From positions 1 through 47,322 of the forward strand of contig JAFSHK010000051.1 in NCBI GenBank assembly GCA_017440375.1: a stretch of 47,322 bases of DNA, given 5' to 3'. Positions 18,348 through 26,564 of this stretch are shown here, piece after piece (within the stretch, counting starts at the first letter, position 1; every line of letters starts with the position of its first letter). The translations under genes and the position numbers were made by a program. The notes beneath the pieces were generated by a model that did no database searches, had not been told where the DNA came from, and worked only from the letters and a program-made list of their open reading frames with translations. The stretch comes from Lachnospiraceae bacterium. GTDB taxonomy: Bacteria > Bacillota > Clostridia > Lachnospirales > Lachnospiraceae.

Positions 18348-18743
18348 TTGGACAAAGAAAAGCAAAAGTATATCACGGATGTTGCCGTGGATGCAGAGAA
18401 AGAAAGAGAAAAAGAACGTGAACGAGAGCTGGAGCAGAAGAAGGCTGTGGAACGGGCGAAGAAAAGGAGACTGATTCCACCGTTTGTTATGCTCTTTGCA
18501 GGTGCCGTTACCAGTATTACAATGTACGTACTGCATTATAGTGTTAAGGATATGTTAGTCACCCTGTTATGGGTATTGATTGCCTTCTATTTGGCAGGTG
18601 GACTGATAAGATGGATGTTGGATCGCTTTGAAGCACAAATTGAGCAGAAACGTATGGAAGAAGGAGAAGTAATTGAGAAGGAACTCACAGAAGAAGATGG
18701 CACAGAGCAAACTGTAAATAATAATGCCGAAGGTGAAGAATAA
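18348..18743 (+). CDS. Small membrane protein of unknown function between cheD and fliA
   Basis: I do not recognise this 131-aa protein. It appears to start with TTG at 18348, preceded by GGAAGG about 9 nt upstream; no later ATG gives a full product. Residues about 1-42 form a highly charged Lys/Glu/Arg helix. Two membrane segments follow at about 43-62 and 68-90, then an acidic tail (EEDGTEQT...GEE). It is read in the same direction as its neighbours with short gaps, so it is very probably expressed with the operon. A motility accessory role is only an inference from position. Confidence 0.75.
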   Translation: MDKEKQKYITDVAVDAEKEREKERERELEQKKAVERAKKRRLIPPFVMLFAGAVTSITMYVLHYSVKDMLVTLLWVLIAFYLAGGLIRWMLDRFEAQIEQKRMEEGEVIEKELTEEDGTEQTVNNNAEGEE

Positions 18744-18785
18744 TAAGCCTTTTGCGAATGAGTTCAAGGTAATGGGGATACGTGC

Positions 18786-19559
18786 ATGGATGAATCAGGC
18801 AAAAAAAAGCTTTGGGAAGAATACGGCAAATCGAAATCGCCCGAAGTAAGAGAAAAAATTATATTGGAATATGCGCCACTTGTGAAACTGGTTGCAGGAA
18901 GACTCAGTATGTATCTTGGTTATAATGTAGAGTATGAAGATTTAGTCAGTTATGGTATTTTTGGTTTAATTGATGCGATTGATAAATTCGATGCGTTAAA
19001 GGATGTCAAGTTTGAAACATATGCCAGTCTGCGCATTCGTGGTGCAATTTTAGATCAGATCCGAAAGATGGACTGGATTCCAAGGACAATCAGACAGAAG
19101 CAAAAGAAAATAGATGCTGCGATTAAAGAAATCGAATTGAAATATGGAAGAAGTGCCACGGATGAAGAAATTGCGATAAGTCTTGGTATTTCTAATGAGG
19201 AATATCTCGATTGGCAATCACAGATGAAAATTACAAATGTTGTTTCCTTGAATGAATTTATGGAGCAAGGAAGCGAAATTCCGACAGATAACAGCTATAA
19301 CCGTAAAGCACAGTTTGATGGACCGGAAGAGGTAATTGAGAAGGACGAGTTGAAGCAGATTCTGACACAGGCACTTGAATTATTGACGGAGAAGGAACGT
19401 AAAGTTATTGTGCTGTATTATTACGAAGATCTTACTTTGAAGGAAATAAGCAGTATTTTGGAAGTATCAGAATCAAGAATTTCACAGCTTCATACCAGAG
19501 CATTACAAAAAATGAAAAGTAAACTGGGAAATTATATGGGTATATTAACGGAAGCATAG
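18786..19559 (+). CDS. fliA: RNA polymerase sigma factor for motility genes, FliA/SigD
   Basis: This sigma-28 family factor directs late flagellar and chemotaxis genes. In the 257-aa product region 2 contains YEDLVSYGIFGLIDAIDKFD and FETYASLRIRGAILDQIR. Region 3 has MDWIPRTIRQKQKK. Region 4 has the helix-turn-helix LTLKEISSILEVSESRISQL. All are diagnostic of FliA/SigD. A candidate target promoter is in this window at 33474-33499. Confidence 0.96.
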   Translation: MDESGKKKLWEEYGKSKSPEVREKIILEYAPLVKLVAGRLSMYLGYNVEYEDLVSYGIFGLIDAIDKFDALKDVKFETYASLRIRGAILDQIRKMDWIPRTIRQKQKKIDAAIKEIELKYGRSATDEEIAISLGISNEEYLDWQSQMKITNVVSLNEFMEQGSEIPTDNSYNRKAQFDGPEEVIEKDELKQILTQALELLTEKERKVIVLYYYEDLTLKEISSILEVSESRISQLHTRALQKMKSKLGNYMGILTEA

Positions 19560-19575
19560 AAAAAATGGGGTAAAT

Positions 19576-21165
19576 ATGAACGGATATTTCAGATTAGTGA
19601 ATGAAGCGACAAAAACCAGTATAAAATTGTTTCCACCTACGGATGGTGGAGAGGCGCTTGCGTTTAATGAAGTGGTAGAGTATTTATCGCTGAAGAATAT
19701 TATGTTTGATCGTATTTCTTTGAATAAAGCGGTAGAAGCTGCTGCAAAAGAGGAAACGGTCATTGTATTGGAGAATCGGGCAAGACTTGCAGAACGAGAA
19801 TGTTATAAATTTACGGTAACACCAGATAATATGCAGGCTTTTGTCAGATTTTATGCGCCGTCTGTTGGTGGGGAAGAAATGACGGCAGAAGAATTATTGA
19901 AGGATTTAGAAATCAAAGGTATTACTCATGGTATTAAAAAGGACGTGATTGATGCCTATTTCTCGAAGCGAGAATATTGTACTAATATTTTAATTGCAGA
20001 GGGAACAGCACCGGTACAAGGACAAGATGCTTATATTGAGTATTATTTTAATACAGATAAAAAAGCAAAACCAACCTTAAAGGAAGACGGAAGTGTTGAC
20101 TTTTTCCAATTAAATGTTGTACAGCATTGTAATAAAGGTGATGTGTTGGCGAAGCTTTTTCCGGAAGAAACAGGACAAGCAGGTACTGACTTAAGTGGTG
20201 AGCCGATTCGACCAAGAGAGGTCAAGAAAGCGGTTCTCAAGTACGGTAAAAATATAGAAATTTCAGAGGATAATATGATGCTGACTTCGTTAGTTGACGG
20301 TCATGTTGAGTTAGTGGAAGACAGAGTGTTTGTTTCCGATGTTCTGATTGTAGAAAATGTAGATACAGCTACCGGAAATATAGATTATGAAGGCAGTGTA
20401 CAGGTGAATGGTAATGTTTGCACAAACTTTCAGGTAAAAGCGAAAGGAAACATTGAGGTAAAAGGTGTTGTAGAAGGCGCATACTTAGAGGCTGGTGAAA
20501 ATATAATTATTGCCCGTGGTATGAATGGTATGAGCCGTGGCGAAGTGAAAGCCGGTGGAAATATCATTGCTAAGTTTTTGGAAAATGCAAAAGCAGAAGC
20601 AGCAGGGTATGTAGCATCCGAATCTATTCTGCATAGTATCGTTATTGCAGGAACAGAAGTAAATGTAGATGGTAAAAGAGGATTTATTACCGGTGGTAAA
20701 GTAAGTGCTGTGCATAGTGTAAATGTAAAAACATTAGGTTCTTCTATGGGTGCAGATACTACGGTAGAAGTCGGTGCAGATCCTAATCTGAAAATCAGAT
20801 TACAGGAATTACAGAAGGAGATTGGTGAGGACAGCAAAGCACTGAAATCAATTCAACAGGTTCTTGTTGCAACGAAGCAAAAGATTGCGCAAGGCGCTAA
20901 GTTGAATCCGGAGCAGTTGAAATATATTCAGTCCTTGGCAGCGGCAAATCAGCAAAAGACAGAAGCCATCAATAGAAATACGGCGGAGTTGGATAAATTA
21001 CAAGATCAGGTAACCGGTGACGAACATGCACATATTATTGTTAGAGGGACTGTTTATCCGGGAACAAAGATTTGTATAGGGGATGTTTCCATGGTGGTAC
21101 AAAAGGAAGCACAGTACAGTCGATTTGTTAAGTCAAGAGGCGATGTGAAATTGACTGGAATTTAG
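19576..21165 (+). CDS. FapA/DUF342 family protein
   Basis: The 529-aa product fits the DUF342 (flagellar assembly protein A, FapA) family. It has an N-terminal alpha/beta region and a Gly-rich repeating beta-strand region at about 240-390 with many V-x-G/N-G turns (GNVCTNFQVKAKGNIEVKG and similar), as in a right-handed beta-helix. A coiled coil of about 80 residues precedes the C-terminal strands. FapA-type proteins occur next to motility or polar-localization genes, but a biochemical role is not settled. It follows fliA by 16 nt in the same operon. Confidence 0.82.
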   Translation: MNGYFRLVNEATKTSIKLFPPTDGGEALAFNEVVEYLSLKNIMFDRISLNKAVEAAAKEETVIVLENRARLAERECYKFTVTPDNMQAFVRFYAPSVGGEEMTAEELLKDLEIKGITHGIKKDVIDAYFSKREYCTNILIAEGTAPVQGQDAYIEYYFNTDKKAKPTLKEDGSVDFFQLNVVQHCNKGDVLAKLFPEETGQAGTDLSGEPIRPREVKKAVLKYGKNIEISEDNMMLTSLVDGHVELVEDRVFVSDVLIVENVDTATGNIDYEGSVQVNGNVCTNFQVKAKGNIEVKGVVEGAYLEAGENIIIARGMNGMSRGEVKAGGNIIAKFLENAKAEAAGYVASESILHSIVIAGTEVNVDGKRGFITGGKVSAVHSVNVKTLGSSMGADTTVEVGADPNLKIRLQELQKEIGEDSKALKSIQQVLVATKQKIAQGAKLNPEQLKYIQSLAAANQQKTEAINRNTAELDKLQDQVTGDEHAHIIVRGTVYPGTKICIGDVSMVVQKEAQYSRFVKSRGDVKLTGI

Positions 21166-21181
21166 AAGGAAGGTATAAAAG

Positions 21182-21499
21182 ATGGCAATCGGACAAATTG
21201 AGTTACAGGGACAGATTACCAGAGCACAGGATTTTACTACGGTCAAGCATAATGAAGATACCAGAGGATTGGTGGAACAGGCAAATGTTGGAAACCAATT
21301 TGCCAAAAACGTAGAAAATCATGTAAAAAAAGTGAGTAAAGGGGAACAACCGGAGTATCATAATAAGAAGTTTGATGCGAAGGAAAAAGGCAGTAACGAG
21401 TATAGCGGTGACGGTGGTCAGAAAGGCAAAAAAGAAAAAAAGGAGCCGGACGGCAAAGTGCTTTTAAAAGGGGTAGGTAATTTCGATATATCTCTATAA
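21182..21499 (+). CDS. Unknown 105-aa basic protein of the fla operon
   Basis: I do not recognise this protein. It starts MAIGQIELQGQITRAQDF, with no signal peptide or membrane helix. It has a Lys/Gly/Glu-rich, probably disordered middle (about 45-90) and ends with the hydrophobic tag VLLKGVGNFDISL. ATG 21182 has GAAGGTATAAAAG upstream. It sits 16 nt after the FapA-like gene and 15 nt before the SwrB-like gene, which argues for real translation. Function is unknown; the two conserved-looking ends flanking a flexible middle could suggest an adaptor. Confidence 0.7.
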   Translation: MAIGQIELQGQITRAQDFTTVKHNEDTRGLVEQANVGNQFAKNVENHVKKVSKGEQPEYHNKKFDAKEKGSNEYSGDGGQKGKKEKKEPDGKVLLKGVGNFDISL

Positions 21500-21514
21500 A
21501 GGACGGAGGAAGAA

Positions 21515-22612
21515 ATGAGTATTACAGAAATTGTATTGATTATAGCAGGTGTTATCATTTTTGCATTAGGATATCTTTTACCATCCAAAAAGAAAGAGTT
21601 GGATGATGAGGCGCAGTTAATTACAGAGGATGAAGTAAGAAAGCTGGTTGCTCAGGAAGTAGAAGGTGCCAAAGAGCATATCGCAGATATTGTAGATGAA
21701 ACAATTACTTATGCTATGGAAAAAACAGAGCGTTCTATGGAACGTGTTACAAATGAGAAAATCATGGCGGTAAATGAATATTCAGACACAGTATTAGAAG
21801 AAATAAACAAAAATCATAAAGAAGTTTTATTTCTGTATGATATGTTAAATGATAAGCATGAGAATTTGAAAAATACAGTCAGTGAAGCCGCGAAGACCGC
21901 AGAAGAAGTGAAGCAGACAGTTAAGGATGCAGAGATTACGGCAAGGGAAGCAGAAGAAACTGTAAAAAATGCGATGGATACTGTTTTGGATGCAGTAGAA
22001 AATGTACCGGAAGAGATTGTTGAAATTCATGATGCGTCAGAGTTTGATGAAACGGTTATCAATGAAGTACAACAGGCGGTAGAAGAGAATAATGCTGTAA
22101 AAGAGAATCATTTTATAGAACAAAAATTGGAAGAAAAAAATGAGGTGCAGGAAGATATAATAGAAGAAAAGGATGAGTTTATCCCGATTGCACCACCAAG
22201 AGTAGAAATTATTCACAATCCGGATGGAGAATATGATTATGTGGCAGATGCAGTAAATGAGTCACAGGAAATTATGGAATTACTTCAGCAAGAAGAGCCG
22301 AAGGAACCGAAACCGGAGAAAAAGAAAACAAGGACTAAGAAAGCAACAAAAACTGAGAATAATGAAAATGCTCAGAAAACAACTAAGACCACAAGAACAA
22401 AGAAATCAACTGGTGCGGTAAATAATACGGCAGCTGTTGAAGTTCCGACCGTTGATATTCAGTTTGCGAATGGCAAAGAGAGTGGCAGAAACAGTAATGA
22501 AAGAATTTTAGAATTACACAAAGCCGGTAAATCTAACATGGCGATTGCCAAAGAGTTAGGGCTTGGTATTGGAGAAGTAAAATTAGTCATTGATTTGTTT
22601 GAAGGACTATAA
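21515..22612 (+). CDS. SwrB/YlxL-like membrane protein (DUF6115-type)
   Basis: The 365-aa protein has one N-terminal membrane helix (about 4-22), then a long Glu/Lys-rich coiled coil (about 30-160), a disordered Lys/Thr-rich stretch (about 265-310) and a C-terminal helix-turn-helix-like motif. That motif reads ILELHKAGKSNMAIAKELGL, then GEVKLVIDL. This architecture and the position just after the sigma-D gene match SwrB (YlxL) of Bacillus, which promotes activation of the flagellar export apparatus. It is much longer than Bacillus SwrB (about 165 aa), mainly in the coiled coil and linker. The SwrB-like call is an inference from topology, C-terminal motif and synteny. Confidence 0.7.
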   Translation: MSITEIVLIIAGVIIFALGYLLPSKKKELDDEAQLITEDEVRKLVAQEVEGAKEHIADIVDETITYAMEKTERSMERVTNEKIMAVNEYSDTVLEEINKNHKEVLFLYDMLNDKHENLKNTVSEAAKTAEEVKQTVKDAEITAREAEETVKNAMDTVLDAVENVPEEIVEIHDASEFDETVINEVQQAVEENNAVKENHFIEQKLEEKNEVQEDIIEEKDEFIPIAPPRVEIIHNPDGEYDYVADAVNESQEIMELLQQEEPKEPKPEKKKTRTKKATKTENNENAQKTTKTTRTKKSTGAVNNTAAVEVPTVDIQFANGKESGRNSNERILELHKAGKSNMAIAKELGLGIGEVKLVIDLFEGL

Positions 22613-22625
22613 ACACAGGTGAGCT

Positions 22626-23312
22626 ATGGAATTAAAATATTATTTACGAGGTCTTGGGCTTGGTATTGTAGTGACAGCACTGATTATGGGTGTTGCATTA
22701 CCAGGGAAAAAGACGATGACAGATGAAGAAGTGATTGCAAGAGCGAAACAATTGGGAATGATTGAAGATACCGTTCTTACAGCGGATACGTCTGAAGAAG
22801 AAACCGAAGTAACTGATGAAGTAGAAAAAACAGAAGAATCAGACGACGCAACAGTTGAAGAGATTGCGAACGAACAGCCTTTGACAGAGGAAGAACCGGA
22901 AGAAGCTCCATTTGCAGATGAGAAGTTTGTGGATGAGTTGCCGATAGAGGAGTTGGAAGCACTCGGTCAACCGGAAGAAGAACAGAATGTAGAGGAGACT
23001 ACAGAGAAAGTTGTTGAAGCGGATGAAGTCGTTGAAGCGGACGTATCAGCAGAAGCGACAGAAGCGACAGAAGCAGCAGAAGAAGAGATGATAACATCTG
23101 GAGCCAACATGACTATAACAATTAGCAGTGGGGATGGTTCTTATACTGTTAGTAAGAAGCTTGCTGATGTAGGTGCAGTTTCTTCCGCAGAAGTTTATGA
23201 TAAGTTTTTATGCCAGAATGGTTATGATAAGAAAATCAGAACAGGAACTTATATCATTCCGGCAGATGCCAGCGACGAACAGATGGCACGAATTATTACA
23301 GGTGTAGAATAG
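22626..23312 (+). CDS. Membrane-anchored MltG/YceG-like LysM-type domain protein, no catalytic domain
   Basis: The 228-aa product has an N-terminal membrane helix (about 8-25). A strongly acidic, Glu/Ala/Thr-rich linker follows (about 50-155), including repeated EAT/EAA units. The small C-terminal domain (about 160-228) has the pattern of the LysM-like module of MltG: ITISSGDGSYTVSKKL, VYDKFLCQNGYDKKIRTGTY, then a helix. The transglycosylase domain of MltG is absent. It is the last gene of the operon, 13 nt after the SwrB-like gene and directly before a terminator. A wall-facing anchoring role is an inference. Confidence 0.72.
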   Translation: MELKYYLRGLGLGIVVTALIMGVALPGKKTMTDEEVIARAKQLGMIEDTVLTADTSEEETEVTDEVEKTEESDDATVEEIANEQPLTEEEPEEAPFADEKFVDELPIEELEALGQPEEEQNVEETTEKVVEADEVVEADVSAEATEATEAAEEEMITSGANMTITISSGDGSYTVSKKLADVGAVSSAEVYDKFLCQNGYDKKIRTGTYIIPADASDEQMARIITGVE

Positions 23313-23334
23313 GGTAATTCTGGTAATTCTTCAA

Positions 23335-23360
23335 AAAAACCTTGCATATGCAAGGTTTTT
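23335..23360. terminator. Palindromic bidirectional terminator ending the fla/che operon
   Basis: A perfect 26-bp palindrome made of AAAAACCTTGCAT and its complement lies 22 nt after the last flagellar-operon gene. The A-run on the left and T-run on the right make it a rho-independent terminator in either direction. It also contains the -35 of the rpsB promoter. Confidence 0.88.
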
Positions 23361-23370
23361 GTGATATAGT
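23342..23370 (+). promoter_or_regulatory. Sigma-A promoter for rpsB-tsf
   Basis: TTGCAT (23342-23347), a 17-nt spacer and TATAGT (23365-23370) form a good housekeeping promoter. The -35 lies inside the terminator palindrome. Predicted transcription starts near 23377, leaving a leader of roughly 145 nt before the rpsB start. Confidence 0.6.
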
Positions 23371-23522
23371 ATCAAAGTGTGCGTGGATAGACTACGCCAC
23401 GAGCGAGAAAACACATATGTTGATTGTCTGTCGGTGCTTCATGACGCGGAGGTAGGCAGATGAGCAGGGTTTATTCGGAAAGACATATGGAAGAAAATAT
23501 GAACCAAACGGAGGTAAGAAAA
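23371..23522 (+). promoter_or_regulatory. rpsB leader region with an upstream in-frame start
   Basis: The leader contains a short CGTGG/CCACG stem near 23382-23401. It also holds an extra well-spaced site GGAGG (23448-23452) before ATG 23460, which is in frame with rpsB. S2 operons are often autoregulated through their leader; I cannot name a known S2-binding motif here. Confidence 0.4.
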
Positions 23523-24275
23523 ATGAGCGTTATTTCAATGAAACAGTTATTAGAAGCAGGTGTTCACTTTGGACATCAGACAAGAAGATGGAATCCTAAA
23601 ATGGCTCCATACATCTTCACAGAGAGAAATGGTATCCACATTATCGACTTACAGAAATCTGTTGGAAAAGTAGATGAGGCATATAGAGCAATTTTTGATG
23701 TGGCTTCTCAGGGTGGTACAATTCTTTTTGTTGGTACAAAGAAACAGGCTCAGGATGCTGTCAAAACAGAAGCAGAGCGTTGCGGTATGTACTATGTAAA
23801 TGAAAGATGGTTAGGTGGTATGTTAACAAACTTCAAAACCATCCAGTCCAGAATCGAAAGATTAAAAGCAATCGAAACAATGTCTGAAGACGGTACTTTC
23901 GAAGTACTTCCTAAGAAAGAAGTTATTCAGTTAAAGAAAGAATGGGAAAAATTAGAGAAGAACCTTGGCGGAATCAAGAACATGACAAGAATTCCTGACT
24001 GTATCTTCGTAGTTGACCCTAAGAAAGAGAAAATCTGTGTTCAGGAAGCTCACTCTCTTGGTATTACATTAATCGGTATTGGTGATACAAACTGTGATCC
24101 TGAAGAACTTGATTATATTATTCCTGGTAATGATGATGCTATCAGAGCTGTAAAACTTATCGTTGCTAAAATGGCAGATGCTGTTATCGAAGCAAATCAG
24201 GGTGAAGAAGCATATGTTCCTGAAGTAGAAGAAACAGTAGCAGAAGATATTGAAGAAGTAGCAGAAGAAGCATAA
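23523..24275 (+). CDS. rpsB: 30S ribosomal protein S2
   Basis: S2 is a small-subunit ribosomal protein. From ATG 23523 the 250-aa product begins [19 protein letters not shown], the canonical S2 start. It contains [22 protein letters not shown] and the [15 protein letters not shown] region. The tail is Glu/Val rich. GGAGG lies 8 nt before this start. A second in-frame ATG at 23460, also with a good site, would add 21 residues. Family length favours 23523. It is followed by tsf, its usual partner. Confidence 0.97.
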   Translation: MSVISMKQLLEAGVHFGHQTRRWNPKMAPYIFTERNGIHIIDLQKSVGKVDEAYRAIFDVASQGGTILFVGTKKQAQDAVKTEAERCGMYYVNERWLGGMLTNFKTIQSRIERLKAIETMSEDGTFEVLPKKEVIQLKKEWEKLEKNLGGIKNMTRIPDCIFVVDPKKEKICVQEAHSLGITLIGIGDTNCDPEELDYIIPGNDDAIRAVKLIVAKMADAVIEANQGEEAYVPEVEETVAEDIEEVAEEA

Positions 24276-24310
24276 TCAGTAAGAAAATATAAAACAGGAG
24301 GAAAATGAAA

Positions 24311-25246
24311 ATGGCTATCACAGCAGCAATGGTAAAAGAATTAAGAGAGATGACCGGTGCAGGTATGATGGATTGTAAGAAAGCTCTTGGTGAAACCAAT
24401 GGCGATATGGATGCAGCGGTAGAGTATTTAAGAAAAAATGGACAGGCAAAAGCAGAGAAAAAGGCTAGCAGAATTGCAGCAGAGGGTCTTTGCCGTGTTG
24501 CCGTTAAAGATGATAAGACAGTAGCAGTTGTTGAAGTTAACTCTGAGACAGACTTCGTTGCTAAAAATGCTGATTTTCAGGCATATGTTGAAGCAGTTGC
24601 AAATCAGGCAGTAAATTCTGATGCAGCAGATATGGATGCATTCCTTGCAGAAGCTTGGCATTTGGATACAGCTAAGACTGTAAAAGATGCTTTGGTAGAC
24701 AAAGTAGCAGTAATTGGTGAGAACTTGACAATCAGAAGATTTGAAAAAGTTGTTGCAACAGAAGGTTGTGCAGTTTCTTATGTTCATGGCGGCGGCAGAA
24801 TCGGTGTTATCGTAGAAGCAGCTACAGATGTTGTAAACGATGCAGTGAAAGAAGCTATGACAAACATTGCAATGCAGGTTGCAGCTTTAAATCCGAAATA
24901 TGTTTCTACAGAAGATGTATCTGAAGAATACAAAGAGCATGAAAAAGCAATCATTGCAGAACAGATTAAAAATGATCCTAAGATGGCAGGCAAACCGGAC
25001 AAAGTTATTGAAGGTGCTGTTGTAGGACGTCTTAACAAAGAATTAAAAGAAGTATGTCTGTTAGAGCAGGTATATGTTAAAGCAGAAGATGGAAAACAGT
25101 CTGTTGCAAAATATATCGAGCAGGTTGCCAAAGAAAATGGTGCAAATCTTTCTATCAAATCCTTCGTTCGTTTCGAAACAGGTGAAGGTCTTGAGAAGAA
25201 AGAAGAAAACTTTGCTGAAGAAGTTGCAAAGCAGATGGGAATGTAA
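24311..25246 (+). CDS. tsf: Translation elongation factor Ts
   Basis: EF-Ts recycles EF-Tu by nucleotide exchange. The 311-aa product begins MAITAAMVKELREMTGAGMM, with DCKKALGE just after and the SETDFVAKN core motif near residue 80. ATG 24311 is 8 nt after AGGAGG. An in-frame ATG at 24305 is only about 2 nt from the site and is less likely. Confidence 0.97.
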   Translation: MAITAAMVKELREMTGAGMMDCKKALGETNGDMDAAVEYLRKNGQAKAEKKASRIAAEGLCRVAVKDDKTVAVVEVNSETDFVAKNADFQAYVEAVANQAVNSDAADMDAFLAEAWHLDTAKTVKDALVDKVAVIGENLTIRRFEKVVATEGCAVSYVHGGGRIGVIVEAATDVVNDAVKEAMTNIAMQVAALNPKYVSTEDVSEEYKEHEKAIIAEQIKNDPKMAGKPDKVIEGAVVGRLNKELKEVCLLEQVYVKAEDGKQSVAKYIEQVAKENGANLSIKSFVRFETGEGLEKKEENFAEEVAKQMGM

Positions 25247-25301
25247 ATATAATTTATATTGGAAACTGTTTTTGACATAGGATAATTACCATAGGATAAA
25301 A

Positions 25302-25345
25302 CCCTTGAAGTTATTGAATTATCAATGATTTCAAGGGCTTTTTTT
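25302..25345 (+). terminator. Terminator of rpsB-tsf
   Basis: CCCTTGAA (25302-25309) pairs with TTCAAGGG (25330-25337), with additional inner pairing of TTATTGA with TCAATGA, and is followed by a run of seven or more T. It separates tsf from the lux-like cassette. Confidence 0.9.
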
Positions 25346-25366
25346 ATTTGGGTGTAGTGCATGTGC

Positions 25367-25396
25367 TTGACATGAAAAATGCGTGTATCATATACT
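25367..25396 (+). promoter_or_regulatory. Strong sigma-A promoter of the lux-like cassette
   Basis: A consensus -35 TTGACA (25367-25372), an 18-nt spacer and -10 TATACT (25391-25396) stand 37 nt before the first gene. No operator-like repeat is obvious around it, so constitutive transcription is possible. Confidence 0.75.
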
Positions 25397-25432
25397 AAAA
25401 ATATGAAACAAAAAGTGTGAAGGGAGATTATC

Positions 25433-26551
25433 ATGACTGCAAGGGAAAAACTAATAAATTTAGAGGATGTATACGATCAGGAAAATTCTTCCGAGATTTT
25501 TCTGGAAGCAATGAGAGATTGTGTGAAACATCACATGGATAATAATGAATTTTTTAAGAAGTATATGGATGAAGCGGGGGTAAAACCGGAGGATATCAAA
25601 TCAGAGGATGATTTGGTGAAAATTCCGCCTATTCATGCTAATTTCTTTAAAAAGTACGAGATATTAAGTGTTCCTCGTGAGCAGATTGTAGAACATGCAA
25701 CGAGTTCAGGAACTACCGGTCAGAAAAGTCAGATGTTCTTTGACCAGGATAGTTTTGATTTTGGAAATGCGATGGTGAGAAATGAATTTCGTCATTTTGG
25801 TTTTTTGTCTGATGATCCGACGAACTATCTCCTTTTTACATATGAACCGGCTCAGATAAGCAAAGATTTAGGTACGGCGAAAACAGACGTCGGTTTGTTG
25901 AGTTACGCACCGGTGAATCAGACTTTTTTTGCTCTTCGCTATAATGGTGAGGGACATGATTTTGATGTATATGGAACCATTAAAGCATTGGAAGAATATG
26001 AGGAACAAGGATTGCCGGTGCGAATCTTCGGGTTTCCGTCTTTTCTTTATTTTACGGTCAGACAAATGAAAGAAACGGGGCATCGTCCGTTAAAATTAAA
26101 TAAGAAGTCCATGACGATGCTTGGCGGTGGATGGAAAGGATATGCGGATAAGCAGATTCGAAAAAGTGAATTGTATGCAATGGTGGAAGAGATGTTAGGT
26201 ATTCCGGCAGAAAATTGCAGGGATGGATATGGTTCAACGGAACATTCCGTGCCTTATTTTGAATGTCCGAATCATCATTTCCATATTCCGGTTTTCAGCA
26301 GAATGTTTATTCGTGATGTGAAAACACTGGAACCGTTACCTTATGGGCAACCGGGATTTGCAAATTTCATTACGCCACATTTGATGAGTGTGCCGGCAGT
26401 ATCTGTCTTAATGGGTGATATGGCTGTGTTGCATGATCCGAAGGAGTGCGGATGCGGTATTAAGACACCGTTTATGGAGATTATTGGTCGTGCCGGTACA
26501 AGTAAGGGAAAAAGCTGTGCAATTACTGCAAGCGAGTTGCTAAAACGCTAA
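25433..26551 (+). CDS. LuxE-like acyl-protein synthetase
   Basis: The 372-aa protein matches the LuxE family (acyl-protein synthetase, related to PaaK adenylate-forming enzymes). LuxE activates a fatty acid with ATP and holds it on a cysteine for LuxC. The phosphate-binding loop is TSSGTTGQKSQ near residues 89-99. GFPSFLYF, GYGSTEHS and the metal-site-like ECGCG follow in family order. C362 in GKSCAITASELLKR lies 11 residues from the end, the place where LuxE carries its acylated cysteine. The length equals LuxE and lacks the PaaK C-terminal lobe. AGGGAG precedes ATG 25433; luxC-like follows after 13 nt. The true acyl substrate is unknown. Confidence 0.85.
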   Translation: MTAREKLINLEDVYDQENSSEIFLEAMRDCVKHHMDNNEFFKKYMDEAGVKPEDIKSEDDLVKIPPIHANFFKKYEILSVPREQIVEHATSSGTTGQKSQMFFDQDSFDFGNAMVRNEFRHFGFLSDDPTNYLLFTYEPAQISKDLGTAKTDVGLLSYAPVNQTFFALRYNGEGHDFDVYGTIKALEEYEEQGLPVRIFGFPSFLYFTVRQMKETGHRPLKLNKKSMTMLGGGWKGYADKQIRKSELYAMVEEMLGIPAENCRDGYGSTEHSVPYFECPNHHFHIPVFSRMFIRDVKTLEPLPYGQPGFANFITPHLMSVPAVSVLMGDMAVLHDPKECGCGIKTPFMEIIGRAGTSKGKSCAITASELLKR

Positions 26552-26564
26552 TAGGGGGATTGTT

